A stretch of DNA of 64,000 nt from positions 24,843 to 88,842 of the forward strand of contig NZ_FQUN01000019.1 of NCBI RefSeq assembly GCF_900129005.1, given 5' to 3'. The notes below the pieces were generated by a model, which was not told where the DNA came from, made no database searches, and was given only the letters and a program-made list of their open reading frames with translations. The stretch's first letter is position 1. Each line of letters begins with the position of its first letter. Below, in pieces: positions 52,636 through 62,019 of this stretch. The position numbers were made by a program, and so were the translations under genes. The DNA comes from Leeuwenhoekiella marinoflava DSM 3653 (GTDB taxonomy: Bacteria > Bacteroidota > Bacteroidia > Flavobacteriales > Flavobacteriaceae).

Positions 52636-53583
52636 TTGGATATACGTAAACGTATTTTGGTTACCGGTGGCGCCGGATTTATCGGTTCGCATTTGTGTAG
52701 GCGCTTGTTAGCCGAAGGTAACGAAGTGATTTGTCTGGATAATTATTTTACAGGTAATAAATCCAATATCATTGAATTGTTAGATAATCCCTATTTTGAA
52801 CTGGTACGTCATGATGTGACCGAGCCGTATTATGCGGAGGTGGATGAGATCTACAATTTAGCTTGTCCGGCATCTCCGGTGCATTATCAGTATAACCCCA
52901 TTAAAACCATCAAGACCTCGGTAATGGGCGCGATCAACATGCTGGGCCTTGCAAAACGGGTTAAAGCGAAGATCTTACAGGCGAGTACTTCTGAGGTGTA
53001 TGGGGATCCAGAGGTGCATCCGCAACCCGAAAGCTATTGGGGGAATGTTAATCCTATTGGTCCGCGGTCCTGTTATGATGAAGGCAAGCGGTGTGCGGAG
53101 ACTTTGTTTATGGATTATCACACTCAAAACGGAGTGGAAATCAAAATCGCCCGGATTTTCAATACCTACGGTCCGCATATGAACATCAACGACGGACGGG
53201 TCGTGTCTAATTTTATCGTACAAGCACTAAAAGGGCAACCCCTCACTATTTTTGGAGATGGGAGTCAGACCCGTTCCTTTCAGTATGTAGATGACTTGGT
53301 AGCCGGGCTGCTGGCTTTGATGCAAACCGATTCTTCGGTCACGGGGCCTGTTAATCTGGGTAATCCTATTGAGTTTACGATGCTTGAGTTGGCTCAGACT
53401 ATTATAGAACTGACCGGATCTTCCTCGAAACTGGTATTTCAGCCTTTGCCTCAGGATGACCCCAAACAACGCAAGCCTGATATACACCTTGCAAAGCAAC
53501 TCGTTCCTAATTGGAATTCAGATACCTCATTGCAACAGGGCTTGGAGCAAACTATTAGTTATTTTGAACAACAACTGGTTTGA
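52636..53583 (+). CDS. UDP-glucuronate decarboxylase (UDP-xylose synthase)
   Basis: 315 residues. SDR fold: [81 protein letters not shown] with catalytic tyrosine and lysine, and [22 protein letters not shown] are as in UXS enzymes. It converts UDP-glucuronate from Ugd to UDP-xylose. The start is TTG (52636-52638), three bases after the Alg13-like gene. From here the base composition returns to the higher G+C of the locus ends. Confidence 0.94.
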   Translation: MDIRKRILVTGGAGFIGSHLCRRLLAEGNEVICLDNYFTGNKSNIIELLDNPYFELVRHDVTEPYYAEVDEIYNLACPASPVHYQYNPIKTIKTSVMGAINMLGLAKRVKAKILQASTSEVYGDPEVHPQPESYWGNVNPIGPRSCYDEGKRCAETLFMDYHTQNGVEIKIARIFNTYGPHMNINDGRVVSNFIVQALKGQPLTIFGDGSQTRSFQYVDDLVAGLLALMQTDSSVTGPVNLGNPIEFTMLELAQTIIELTGSSSKLVFQPLPQDDPKQRKPDIHLAKQLVPNWNSDTSLQQGLEQTISYFEQQLV

Positions 53584-53679
53584 AATTACTCAAAAGGATT
53601 TGATTCCATCTCTTTTAAAAAAAAGTTGCACGCGCATTATTATCATAACCTCAGTATAGTAAACTAACTCAATCAGCTG

Positions 53680-55026
53680 ATGAAACGTTCTGCACTAATC
53701 GTACCCGTAAGTATCCTGATCCATTTAATACTGGTAAATGGGTTTTTAGCGTGGTTTATACCGGGCTTGTATCTCAATGTTTACTCTATTCTGTTTTATA
53801 ATGCCTCGTGGTTGTTGAGTGCCTATGCGATCGATTATTATCCTACCTCCCGGAAGGAACGTTTTTTTACCAATTTGCATAAGCCGTTGCAATTGTATAT
53901 TTTATTTACGCTGGCTTATTTTGCGTGGTTTAGTCTGAGTAAAACTCAAATGGGGTCTATTGCCTATCATACTCATGTATTACTGGGTTTATTCGGGTGT
54001 TTAATCAGCTACCGGGTTTTGTTTTATTATGCTCGCGCCCGCTATCGGGAAACCGGCGGAAATGCGGTGCATGTGGTGGTGATCGGGCGGGACCGGAATC
54101 TGAAGAAAATACGGAAGGTGTTTGACGAACCTGATTTAGGGTATCGGTATCTGGGGTATTTTGATAACAGCCATTCTAAGAGTCCTACCTATCTGGGAAA
54201 GATAGAAGAATGTTTCAGCTATATCAAGGAACGTGATGTGCAGCAGATCTTTTGTATCGCCTCCCGCTTGTCTCAGGCGCAGCTCTTCAATTTGATGGCC
54301 TTTGCCGATAATAATTTGATCAAGCTGAAGATCGTTCCCGATAATAAAGATATCTTTACCCGGGCAATGAGGATAGAATTGTACGACAATGTACCCGTAA
54401 TCAATCTACGCGAACTGCCGCTGGAAACCCCGTATGCTAAGGTGGTGAAGCGTGCTTTTGATGTGGTGTTTGCACTGTTGGTGATCGTAGGGGTGTTGTC
54501 ATGGTTGAGTCTGTTGGTATATCTATTGCAGCGTTTCGATTCGAATGAGCCCTTATTTTTTAAACAAAGACGGCATGGGGTGAATCGGAAGGTGTTTTGG
54601 TGTTATAAGTTTCGCTCTATGACTACTACCGCTGATGCGGATACCAAAATGATGACCAAAAATGATAAACGGGTCACGAAGCTGGGACGTATTTTACGGC
54701 GTACCAGTATTGATGAACTGCCGCAGTTTTACAACGTCTTGCTGGGGGATATGAGTGTGGTAGGCCCACGGCCGCATATGGAAGTGCATACCGAAAAGTA
54801 TCAGACCTCGGTAGATAAGTATTTGGTACGCCATTTTGTCAAACCCGGAATTACCGGTTTAGCACAAGTTAGAGGGTACCGAGGAGAGATCGTGCAGCAG
54901 GCCGATATCGTAAACCGGACCCGACTGGATATTTTCTATGTAGAAAAATGGAGTTTGTGGTTGGATATCAAGATTATTATCAAAACGGTCTTGAATGCCG
55001 TCCACGGCGAAGAAAAAGCCTACTAA
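53680..55026 (+). CDS. Undecaprenyl-phosphate sugar phosphotransferase (WcaJ/WbaP type)
   Basis: 448 residues. N-terminal four membrane helices and a Rossmann-like CoA-binding domain (about 110-230), one more helix (about 255-280), then the catalytic domain: FKQRRHGVNRKVFWCYKFRSM, DELPQFYNVLLGDMSVVGPRPHME and PGITGLAQVRGYRGE, the PNPT signatures. It transfers the first sugar-1-phosphate to undecaprenyl phosphate, starting each repeat unit. The 96-base gap before it holds nothing obvious. Confidence 0.95.
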   Translation: MKRSALIVPVSILIHLILVNGFLAWFIPGLYLNVYSILFYNASWLLSAYAIDYYPTSRKERFFTNLHKPLQLYILFTLAYFAWFSLSKTQMGSIAYHTHVLLGLFGCLISYRVLFYYARARYRETGGNAVHVVVIGRDRNLKKIRKVFDEPDLGYRYLGYFDNSHSKSPTYLGKIEECFSYIKERDVQQIFCIASRLSQAQLFNLMAFADNNLIKLKIVPDNKDIFTRAMRIELYDNVPVINLRELPLETPYAKVVKRAFDVVFALLVIVGVLSWLSLLVYLLQRFDSNEPLFFKQRRHGVNRKVFWCYKFRSMTTTADADTKMMTKNDKRVTKLGRILRRTSIDELPQFYNVLLGDMSVVGPRPHMEVHTEKYQTSVDKYLVRHFVKPGITGLAQVRGYRGEIVQQADIVNRTRLDIFYVEKWSLWLDIKIIIKTVLNAVHGEEKAY

Positions 55027-55083
55027 ACCGAATTAAATGATTCTGCTTTAAAAGATAATGTTATTTTTGAGCAAAATTTACCG

Positions 55084-55884
55084 ATGAAACATTCTCAAGT
55101 TTTAAAGCTTTGCGTTATTGCAATCTTATCATTTTGTAGTTCTTGTGTATCCCGAAAGGATACTACGTATTTTTATGAACCGGATGAATTGAACATTCCG
55201 GCTCAAATTTCTATGGAACAACCGGCGAAGTCGTTCATTACTATTCAACCCAATGATGAACTTACAATCACAGTGAGTGCGATTGAGCAAGAGGCGGCAA
55301 TACCTTTTAATCCGCCTATTGTTGGATCTGGGAGTGCTACCGGTGGAGATGTACGTGTAGGTGGGACATCACAATTACAGACTTATTTAGTAGATAGTCA
55401 AGGAAATATTGAATTTCCGGTATTGGGTACCATCTATGTAAGGGGGCTCACCCGAGTGGCTTTAGCTGAAAAACTAAAAAATATGATAACCGATTATGTA
55501 GAGAATCCCATCGTCAATGTTAAACTCTCTAATTTTCAGGTTTCGGTGTTGGGTGCGGTACGTAGTCCGGGAACCTATACGATTTCCAATGAATATTTAA
55601 CCATTCCTAAAGCCTTAGGTTTGGCCGGGGATATGCAGATCTACGGGCGCCGGGATAATGTATTGGTGATGCGAGAGGAAAATGATAAAGTAACCAAGGC
55701 TTATCTCGATTTGACTGATAATAGTGTAATTGATTCGAAGTACTATTATTTAAAGCAAAATGATGTCTTATATGTAGAACTGAACGATTCCCAACGTCAG
55801 GCGGGGAGTTTAAATCCGAATAGTGGCTTATTTATTTCTGCAGCGTCTTTGATGATCTCCTTAATAGTGCTTTTTGTACGGTAG
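55084..55884 (+). CDS. Wza-like polysaccharide export lipoprotein
   Basis: 266 residues. Lipoprotein signal (about 1-21, lipobox SSC at FCSSC), Poly_export domain (about 50-150, SFITIQPNDELTITVSAIE, VDSQGNIEFPVLGTIYVRGLT), SLBB domain (about 155-225), and a hydrophobic C-terminal helix that could insert in the outer membrane. With the Wzc-like protein just downstream it makes the trans-envelope export channel. The ATG at 55084 gives the signal peptide. Confidence 0.93.
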   Translation: MKHSQVLKLCVIAILSFCSSCVSRKDTTYFYEPDELNIPAQISMEQPAKSFITIQPNDELTITVSAIEQEAAIPFNPPIVGSGSATGGDVRVGGTSQLQTYLVDSQGNIEFPVLGTIYVRGLTRVALAEKLKNMITDYVENPIVNVKLSNFQVSVLGAVRSPGTYTISNEYLTIPKALGLAGDMQIYGRRDNVLVMREENDKVTKAYLDLTDNSVIDSKYYYLKQNDVLYVELNDSQRQAGSLNPNSGLFISAASLMISLIVLFVR

Positions 55885-55912
55885 TTAACAATTTTGTATT
55901 TATAATAAGCTT

Positions 55913-58276
55913 ATGACCGATTTGAATGACGAAATCAACCTTAGAGAAGAACTGGATAAATACCTCCGGTATTGGCCTTGGTTCTTGATAGGGATTTTTA
56001 GTTTTATAATTATAGCATTTCTTTACTTGCGTATTAGCGTACCTGTGTATGATACGGTTGCCAGTATTATTATTAAGAATCAGGAAGCTAAAGGAGGCGG
56101 ACTGGGAGCCGGAGCAGCGGATTTTGCTGATCTTGGGCTATTAGGCGGTATGAGTACCAACTCTATTGAAAATGAGATCGGCTTGTTAAAATCGCGTCGA
56201 ATGATGATCAATACTGTAAGAGCACTAAATTTGAATGTGAGTTATTATGATTTGGATGGACTAAAAACTGATGAAATCTATTTGCAGACTCCCTATTTTG
56301 TGGAAGTTATCCAATTGAATACACAAAGCTGGGTAGAGGCATATGAAGCCGAAACAAATCAATTTACGTTAAAACCGAATGGCAATGAATCACTTCGACT
56401 AAGCTTTATAGGGACAGGAGAAACTTTAGAGGTGAATACAGATGAATTGATTGAATTACCTTTTGCAACCATACTTATAAAAAAGAATCTTGATTCAAAT
56501 TCTAAATACCCGGTACTGGTTACAATAAACCCTATCGAAAATGTAGCTGATAAATATCGAGAAAAGGTAGAAATTAATGTTTTAGAAGATAATGCTACCC
56601 TTTTGGAATTGCGTTTAGGTAGCCCGGTAAAACAAAAAGCCCAAGATATTTTGGATCAGCTGATCTTTGAATACAATAAAGAGGCTATTGAAGATAAGAA
56701 CGAAGTTGCAGTAAATACCGCTCGTTTTATCAACGAGCGTTTGGATATTATCAGTGGGGAATTAGATACGGTAGAAGTTGGTCTAGAAGAATTTAAGGAG
56801 ACTAATAGCCTGACCAATATTGAAGCAGAGTCAAGTCTTTTTATTCAAAGTGCCAGTGATTATCGCAAACGCGAACAGGAACTTCAAACCCAACTTACAA
56901 TAGCCCAGTCTGTTATTGGTTATTTACAGGAGGATGGAAAGACAAGTTTATTACCTGCAGATATTGGTCTGGAAGGCGAATCCGTAAATGTCCAGATCGC
57001 CAGTTATAATGGGCTTGTATTACAACGGAATCGGATTTTAAGCGGAGCAACAGAGAAAAACCCAACGGTGACCCGTTTGAATGCTCAGATTGGGCAGTTG
57101 CGCCAGACCATTTTAGGAGGTCTGGAACGCACTGTTTCGAGTTTAAAAATAGGATTACGTGACTTGAAGCAGCAAAGTCGTGTAATTGGATCGCAAATCG
57201 CACAAGTGCCTACCAAAGAAAGACAGTTTAGAGACATTTCCAGGCAGCAAGAAATTAAAGAGGCCTTGTATATCTTCTTATTGCAAAAGCGGGAAGAGAA
57301 CTCCTTATCACTGGCTGCTACTTCCCCCAAGGCCAAAATTGTGGATTCAGCATATAGTTTGTCAATACCTTTATATCCTAAGCCTAAAATTGTATTGGCA
57401 GCAGCCTTACTTTTAGGATTAGGAATTCCATTCTTAATCATTTATATCCGTCGTTTACTGAATAATAAAATCGAACGCCGGGAAGATCTGGAGAAAATAA
57501 CCAAAGAGATCCCGATTGTAGGAGAGCTACCACGGGTTGCTAAAGGTGATTCTGATCTGGTTGAGGAGAACGATCGTTCGGTACTCGCAGAGTCTTTTAG
57601 AATCTTAACGACCAATCTGCAGTATCTACTCGTTAATGCGAAGCATGAGGATAAAGGCTATTGCTTGTATACGACCTCTACCGTTAAAGGGGAGGGGAAA
57701 ACCTTTACCAGTATTAACCTGGCGATGACTTTGGCGAATACCGGAAAAAAGGTGGTGCTGATCGGGGCGGATTTGCGGAACCCCCAATTGCAGCGTTACG
57801 ATAGCGATTCTAAAAGTATGCTGGGGGTGAGTGATTATTTGGTGAATGATGATCATAAACTGGAGTCCTTGATTCATGATTCCAAATTTCACCCTAAATT
57901 GAAGTTGTTTTTATCGGGAAGTATTCCTCCCAATCCGTCTGAATTGTTGCGACAGTCGAAGTTCGGTCGCATGATAGCAGAATTGCGGGAACAATACGAT
58001 TATGTGATTGTGGATACGGCACCGGCGATGCTGGTGGCCGATACCTTCCTGATCAGTAAATATGCTGATCTGATCCTGTATGTTACCCGTGCCGGGTATA
58101 CCGAGAAAAAGCTGATCAACTTTGCAGTAGATGCTCAAAACGATGGGAAGTTGCATGACATCAGTTTTGTAATCAATGATGTGAAAACTGCTAATTTTGG
58201 GTATGGCAATAAATATGGGTATGCGTATGGACAGGATCAACCTAATTTATGGAAACGGTTTAAAAGTAGTTTTTAG
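55913..58276 (+). CDS. Wzc-like polysaccharide co-polymerase with tyrosine autokinase
   Basis: 787 residues. Wzz chain-length domain between two membrane helices (about 20-45 and 490-515), a long coiled-coil periplasmic region (about 260-400), then a BY-kinase domain with Walker A STVKGEGKTFTSINLA, Walker A' LIGADLRNP and Walker B DYVIVDTAPAM. A tyrosine cluster near the C-terminus (NFGYGNKYGYAYGQ) is the expected autophosphorylation tail. It sets chain length and couples export to Wza; regulation by a phosphatase (not seen here) is usual. Confidence 0.95.
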   Translation: MTDLNDEINLREELDKYLRYWPWFLIGIFSFIIIAFLYLRISVPVYDTVASIIIKNQEAKGGGLGAGAADFADLGLLGGMSTNSIENEIGLLKSRRMMINTVRALNLNVSYYDLDGLKTDEIYLQTPYFVEVIQLNTQSWVEAYEAETNQFTLKPNGNESLRLSFIGTGETLEVNTDELIELPFATILIKKNLDSNSKYPVLVTINPIENVADKYREKVEINVLEDNATLLELRLGSPVKQKAQDILDQLIFEYNKEAIEDKNEVAVNTARFINERLDIISGELDTVEVGLEEFKETNSLTNIEAESSLFIQSASDYRKREQELQTQLTIAQSVIGYLQEDGKTSLLPADIGLEGESVNVQIASYNGLVLQRNRILSGATEKNPTVTRLNAQIGQLRQTILGGLERTVSSLKIGLRDLKQQSRVIGSQIAQVPTKERQFRDISRQQEIKEALYIFLLQKREENSLSLAATSPKAKIVDSAYSLSIPLYPKPKIVLAAALLLGLGIPFLIIYIRRLLNNKIERREDLEKITKEIPIVGELPRVAKGDSDLVEENDRSVLAESFRILTTNLQYLLVNAKHEDKGYCLYTTSTVKGEGKTFTSINLAMTLANTGKKVVLIGADLRNPQLQRYDSDSKSMLGVSDYLVNDDHKLESLIHDSKFHPKLKLFLSGSIPPNPSELLRQSKFGRMIAELREQYDYVIVDTAPAMLVADTFLISKYADLILYVTRAGYTEKKLINFAVDAQNDGKLHDISFVINDVKTANFGYGNKYGYAYGQDQPNLWKRFKSSF

Positions 58277-58314
58277 ACGTAACTAGACTAGAGACAAAAG
58301 ATTTTAGATACTAG

Positions 58315-58349
58315 ACAAAAAAAGGATGCTTTACGAGCATCCTTTTTTT
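58315..58349 (+). terminator. Terminator at the end of the polysaccharide locus
   Basis: AAAGGATGCT-TTACG-AGCATCCTTT with a following T-run, 39 bases past the wzc stop. Confidence 0.92.
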
Positions 58350-58572
58350 GGTTTATAGCTCCAGTAATTGATTATGTCCTTCTCCATAGCCCGTTCTCAA
58401 GAGGTACCTACAGCGGTGAATAGTTAAGTAAAAAAATGAGACTAATGGAATTAGCTTTTTATTTGCGTTAGCATGCTATCACATCCTAAGAAATTAGGAA
58501 CTTCAACATTGCATACCTATTATAATTTACCACCTTTCAGTTTAGGCGTAAAACTAAAAGGAAGCCCATAGG

Positions 58573-58770
58573 CTAATCTTCGAGATACGCGGCAAGCTCT
58601 TCAACATCCAACCCGCAATAGGAAGCAAATTCACGTACTGTTATAAACTGATGCGGTTGTTTGCCTAAATAAGATTTAATATCAGCCAAAAGCTTTCTTC
58701 CGTAACGCTCACTTCGCCCGGTGATGCACTGCACGTCTTTGGGAAAAATACACAAGCGTTGGTTTTTCAT
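58573..58770 (-). CDS. Small conserved protein of unknown function (65 residues)
   Basis: Begins MKNQRLCIFPKDVQCITGRSE, central RYGRKLLADIKSYLG, and ends VREFASYCGLDVEELAAYL. Such proteins (CIFPKDV..ITGRSERYGRKLL...IK) occur repeatedly in flavobacterial genomes; their function is unknown. The predicted structure is helical, with an HTH-like pattern in the middle that I would not call DNA-binding without further evidence. A decayed relative lies in opposite orientation at 61726-61904. Confidence 0.7.
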   Translation of the reverse strand: MKNQRLCIFPKDVQCITGRSERYGRKLLADIKSYLGKQPHQFITVREFASYCGLDVEELAAYLED

Positions 58771-58993
58771 AATGGGTTCAAACTGTAATCGAACCCCAAA
58801 CCTCCTAAGAATAATTCACAATCTTTCGGTATGCCTTTCGGAGTACCGATAAAATTTAACAGTTTAAATGATCATTTAAAGCGAACACGTCACTTCGATT
58901 TTTGAGAGCAGGAGTTCGATAAAATAGTATCGAGAAGCCTGGTTAACAATAAACTTCCTAACTTAAAAGACTTCTCGATACACATGAACCCCA

Positions 58994-59360
58994 GCTAAGG
59001 CTGGTCTTCATCCACTCGAAGTGACAGGCGTTTACACAATTCTTGGTTTTTGAATCCATTCACAACATCCCTCCAAACCTCCCTTCTCCCTATAATTCGG
59101 GAGGGAGGCTTTCATTTGAGAAAAACAGACTCCCTTCCTTCTAAGGAAGGGCTGGGGGTGGATGTCAACCTGAACTCTAAAACTGCTTAATAATTTTTGA
59201 TTACCGCACTCTGAAACCGAACCTTGAATTTTAAACCTTGAACTTTGAAATCATAAAAAACCCTTCTTCCAGACCTAAATCCGAAAGAAGGGTTTAATAC
59301 ATCAAGAAATCACACTAATGCAATTTCTAGTTAGGATCACTTCGTTTCAAAAACCACTTT
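58994..59360. repeat. 367-bp direct duplication, copy 1
   Basis: Starts GCTAAGGCTGGTCTTCATC and ends in sequence matching the last codons of the small membrane protein gene at 59682. It is directly followed by copy 2. Includes the hairpin AAACCCTTCTT/AAGAAGGGTTT at about 59257-59295. Confidence 0.9.
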
Positions 59361-59715
59361 GCTAAGGCTGGTCTTCATCCACTCGAAGTGACAGGCGTTT
59401 ACACAATTCTTGGTTTTTGAATCCATTCACAACATCCCTTCTCCCTATAATTCGGGAGGGAGGCTTTCATTTGAGAAAAACAGACTCCCTTCCTTCTAAG
59501 GAAGGGCTGGGGGTGGATGTCAACCTGAACTCTAAAACTGCTTAATAATTTTTGATTACCGCACTCTGAAACCGAACCTTGAATTTTAAACCTTGAACTT
59601 TGAAATCATAAAAAACCCTTCTTCCAGACCTAAATCCGAAAGAAGGGTTTAATACATCAAGAAATCACAGTAACGCAATTCCTAATTAGGATCACTTCGT
59701 TTCAAAAACCACTTT
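59361..59715. repeat. 355-bp direct duplication, copy 2
   Basis: Same sequence as copy 1 with a 12-base deletion (CCCTCCAAACCT missing after AACAT) and few other changes. It includes the real 3' end of the gene at 59682-59888. Confidence 0.9.
59612..59652 (-). terminator. Terminator of the four-gene cassette
   Basis: On the minus strand AAACCCTTCTTTCGG and its complement enclose a loop with AAATCC, 30-70 bases past the last stop (59682) and followed by a T-rich stretch. The same hairpin is duplicated at about 59257-59297. Confidence 0.65.
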
Positions 59716-59888
59716 TTAAAACACTTAAACAGTACTTTTAAAAACAAAGAAACCACAAAACTCACACAGGCACCAATTCCTGCCAATACTACCGCTTCAA
59801 GCAGCGTATCGCGTTGTAGGCTGGGAAAAGCTGCGGCAAGCGTTCCCCCCAGTGTGCCCAGTTTTAAAGATGTAGCGCTATTGCTCAT
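59682..59888 (-). CDS. Small membrane protein, holin-like
   Basis: 68 residues from the ATG at 59886-59888 (MSNSATSLKLGTLGGTLAAAF), with one or two hydrophobic segments (about 7-20 and 29-50) and a basic C-terminal tail KCFKKWFLKRSDPN. The small size, two helices and charged tail recall holins, but no homology is claimed. It is last of four same-strand genes (with 59878-60120, 60050-60520 and 60522-61280). The ATG overlaps the previous gene's end. Confidence 0.6.
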   Translation of the reverse strand: MSNSATSLKLGTLGGTLAAAFPSLQRDTLLEAVVLAGIGACVSFVVSLFLKVLFKCFKKWFLKRSDPN

Positions 59889-60120
59889 CAGCTTTCTGCT
59901 GCTCCGGTTCCGAAGCTGCATCGGCAACCACCGCCTGACTCACCGCAGTAACCACACTCCCGGCAACCACCGCATAGCCGGCAAGACTCAGCAGCACCGC
60001 AGGAAGCGCCACGGGCGCAGCGAGTACAGCTGCCCCACCGCTGGCCAGGCTAATCCCCACCGCCCGCAGTATGCGGAAAAACCGCGGGGTGGGTTTTTGA
60101 TAACGTTCTAAGATATTCAT
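59878..60120 (-). CDS. Small alanine-rich membrane protein
   Basis: 80 residues from the ATG at 60118-60120 (MNILERYQKPTPRFFRILRAVG). A hydrophobic central part (about 22-62, SLASGGAAVLAAPVALPAV, LLSLAGYAVVAGSVVTAVSQ) is consistent with two helices; the C-terminus is charged (EPEQQKADEQ). The motif PTPRFFRILRxxG followed by an Ala-rich helix pair is one I know from hypothetical Bacteroidetes proteins beside DUF5675 genes. It overlaps the next gene's start by 11 bases, and the previous gene's end by 71 bases. Confidence 0.6.
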   Translation of the reverse strand: MNILERYQKPTPRFFRILRAVGISLASGGAAVLAAPVALPAVLLSLAGYAVVAGSVVTAVSQAVVADAASEPEQQKADEQ

Positions 60121-60520
60121 GAGCATTATAGGTTACAGTTAAATAAACAGCCTCCTGGCGTTCCACCGCATCGCGGTGTACGACCAGTAATCGTTCTAAA
60201 GCCCTGCGGGAATGTAAACCGCGTGCAATACCACTAAGCTCAGAGACCGGCGCAATACACCCCTGCAATTCCCCTAAGGCATCATTAGCAGGATGCAGTA
60301 AGATCAAACTGCGTTGGGGCACATCAACCAAGATGAGGTGGTTTCCAAACTTCTTAGAAATACGCGGCTTTACTTCATAACGCCCTTCGGGAATGCAGGA
60401 TACCTTCCTGCGATTCTCACGCCAGGGCAGCTCGATTGTAAAGCAACTGAATTTCCCATTTATAAGGAGTGCCCCATGCGTTCCGGTTTTGAAATAACTG
60501 CGTTGCAGGACCCACTCCAT
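60050..60520 (-). CDS. DUF5675 family protein
   Basis: 156 residues. It has RSYFKTGTHGALLINGKFSCFTIELPW, CIPEGRYEVKPRISKKFGNHLILVDVPQRSLILLHPAND and LQGCIAPVSE, the pattern of DUF5675 proteins: the cysteine/histidine positions and fold recall a phage-type peptidoglycan-modifying or structural protein, but no activity is established. The tail past residue 130 overlaps the next gene by 71 bases and looks like read-through sequence, so the original stop may have been lost. It starts one base after the upstream gene stops. Confidence 0.7.
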   Translation of the reverse strand: MEWVLQRSYFKTGTHGALLINGKFSCFTIELPWRENRRKVSCIPEGRYEVKPRISKKFGNHLILVDVPQRSLILLHPANDALGELQGCIAPVSELSGIARGLHSRRALERLLVVHRDAVERQEAVYLTVTYNAHEYLRTLSKTHPAVFPHTAGGGD

Positions 60521-60521
60521 A

Positions 60522-61280
60522 TTACGCCGGTTGATCGGTTTGCACCACAGTCATCGCGTTATAGGTGCCGTTTTGCAACGCATACATGGTCCCGTTTACC
60601 TCCTGAAAAAATTCGATACTCAAGACCTGCACCACAGCGAGGGTGCTGTTAGCGGTAATCTCAAGGTCGAGATTCATAGCCGCTACCGGGGCATTTTCAT
60701 AGGGCAGAATACCCGAATCGACAGCTTTGAACAGCGAGGCTTCCTGATCAAAGTCCAGCTCACTAACCCCGGCACTGAGTTTATAGTGCGTGGCACCTGC
60801 AGGCGCCGCGATCTGTACTTCCGGGTTAAAAGCTTCTAATGCGAGACCTACAGTTCCTGCAGCGCGGTCGTAACTCCCTACAAACGGGACGGGAAAGGTG
60901 GTTTTAAACGGCGAGTTGCCGTTAAAATCAAAGCCGTTTAGAAAGCCCAGGTTGCCCAGGGTCAGGGTACGACTTCCGCGAGGCGAGACCGTATCGGTTT
61001 TGATGATCGCCAGCAAAACGGTCGTCAAGCGGCTCACGATTTTAGGATCTTTAGCCTGCTGCAGCATGACCTGCATCGCGTTGCGCAGTAATTTACCCCC
61101 TTTTGCAGCACGCCCGAATTCGGCGCCGTTTTCCCGGGTGCGCTTAAACGCAGGATTGGTAGCGATACGCTTTCGATTGACCCCACCTTTGAAACGGGCA
61201 ATATGTCCGTCTCCACTTTTGTAAAAGGCAATATCTCCGATAGTGCCTTTCAACTTGATAATTCCAGCTTGTTTAGCCAT
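60522..61280 (-). CDS. Uncharacterised 252-residue protein of the cassette
   Basis: Starts MAKQAGIIKLKGTIGDIAFYK, then ARFKGGVNRKRIATNPAFKRTRENGAEFGRAAKGGKLLR split, and a C-terminal half of beta character (ATHYKLSAGVSELDF, NLDLEITANSTLAVVQVLS). The basic N-terminal half with GIIKLKGTIG..FYKSGDGHxxR and NPAFxRTRENGAEFGRA recurs in Bacteroidetes hypothetical proteins next to DUF5675 genes. I know no function; phage-like or surface-assembly roles are conceivable but unsupported. First gene of the cassette; the upstream gap has no recognisable promoter. Confidence 0.7.
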   Translation of the reverse strand: MAKQAGIIKLKGTIGDIAFYKSGDGHIARFKGGVNRKRIATNPAFKRTRENGAEFGRAAKGGKLLRNAMQVMLQQAKDPKIVSRLTTVLLAIIKTDTVSPRGSRTLTLGNLGFLNGFDFNGNSPFKTTFPVPFVGSYDRAAGTVGLALEAFNPEVQIAAPAGATHYKLSAGVSELDFDQEASLFKAVDSGILPYENAPVAAMNLDLEITANSTLAVVQVLSIEFFQEVNGTMYALQNGTYNAMTVVQTDQPA

Positions 61281-61725
61281 ACTAAAAAAGTTTTTGATTA
61301 AGCCACAAAGAAAGCGGGCTTAAGCCTTGAAAACCAGCAGCTCGGTACATCGGTGCCGATTTTGCCGATTTTGCCGACTGTTCCTCCTTCTTACACAATT
61401 TTAAGCGTGCAATCCGGATTAAATTACCTCGGAGCAAGCTCGTTTGGCTATAAAAAACAAGGATCCTGAGGCATTCGTTAAAAACAATTTTTCTATTTCG
61501 AGGCATCCCTAGAGCTATCGGAACGGGGTATTAAATTTTTTGGCGGTGCCCCTAAACGGCATAACACAACAGAACCCGTATGCAGTGGCAGGGGTGAGTA
61601 GGCAGTTTTTTTGTATTCTAAAAAACGTTTGATTCGTCAATGGGTGGACTTACTTTTTAAGCTTTGATGCGTTTGATTTGGTAGGGATCTAGTCTCAGAC
61701 TAGCCGGGGCAGGAGAGCCGGAAAG

Positions 61726-61904
61726 AAGAATATTCGTTTTTTTGTAGACACGCTGTTTTCCGGTTTGCGTAATTTTTAAAAGCTGCTGGCGGATATCAAG
61801 GTGTTTCTCAGAAAAGAGCCGTATCCGTTTGTAACGGTGTATGAGTTTGTTGCCTATTGTGGGTTGGATGTTGAGGATTTGTTTGCTTATTTATTTATTT
61901 AGTA
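61726..61904 (+). pseudogene. Decayed relative of the 65-residue protein
   Basis: The frame reads DTLFSGLRNF, a TAA, KLLADIKVFLRKEPYPFVTVYEFVAYCGLDVEDLFAYL. It is homologous to the 65-residue protein at 58573-58770 (KLLADIK.....P..F.TV.EF..YCGLDVE.L..YL) but lost the ATG region, has a short deletion in the conserved RSERYG segment and a stop. It lies in opposite orientation to that gene, on the other side of the four-gene cassette. Confidence 0.7.
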
Positions 61905-62019
61905 TTTGGGCTTAGAAGAAGCGGTACGCGATGCAATCGCGCGGGAACTGGGTATCAATGAATATTTGGAACATTACCGTCGAGATTCGAGTGATAATTT
62001 CAATTTTATATTGGAATAG
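61905..62019 (+). pseudogene. Fragment of an unknown frame
   Basis: 38 codons directly after the stop of the previous remnant and in the same frame: YLGLEEAVRDAIARELGIN, EYLEHYRRDSSDNFNF and a stop. It looks like the C-terminal end of a protein fused by deletion, of no recognised family. Confidence 0.4.

Larger units (their letters stand above)
58771..59681. other. Repeat-rich gap before the small-protein cassette
   Basis: 911 bases without a gene. It holds a cgaagtgac-family repeat (about 58880-59035) and two copies of a 355-367-base tandem duplication, each with a terminator-like hairpin. Confidence 0.8.

Noticed and set aside
58880..59035. tRNA or attachment site at the end of the polysaccharide locus
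   Set aside because: No cloverleaf with a CCA-type acceptor could be drawn; the sequence belongs to the cgaagtgac repeat family.
61282..61506. 74-codon frame upstream of the 252-residue gene
   Set aside because: Its composition is irregular with a repeated SAKSAKSA run, and it enters a repeat; no family recognised.
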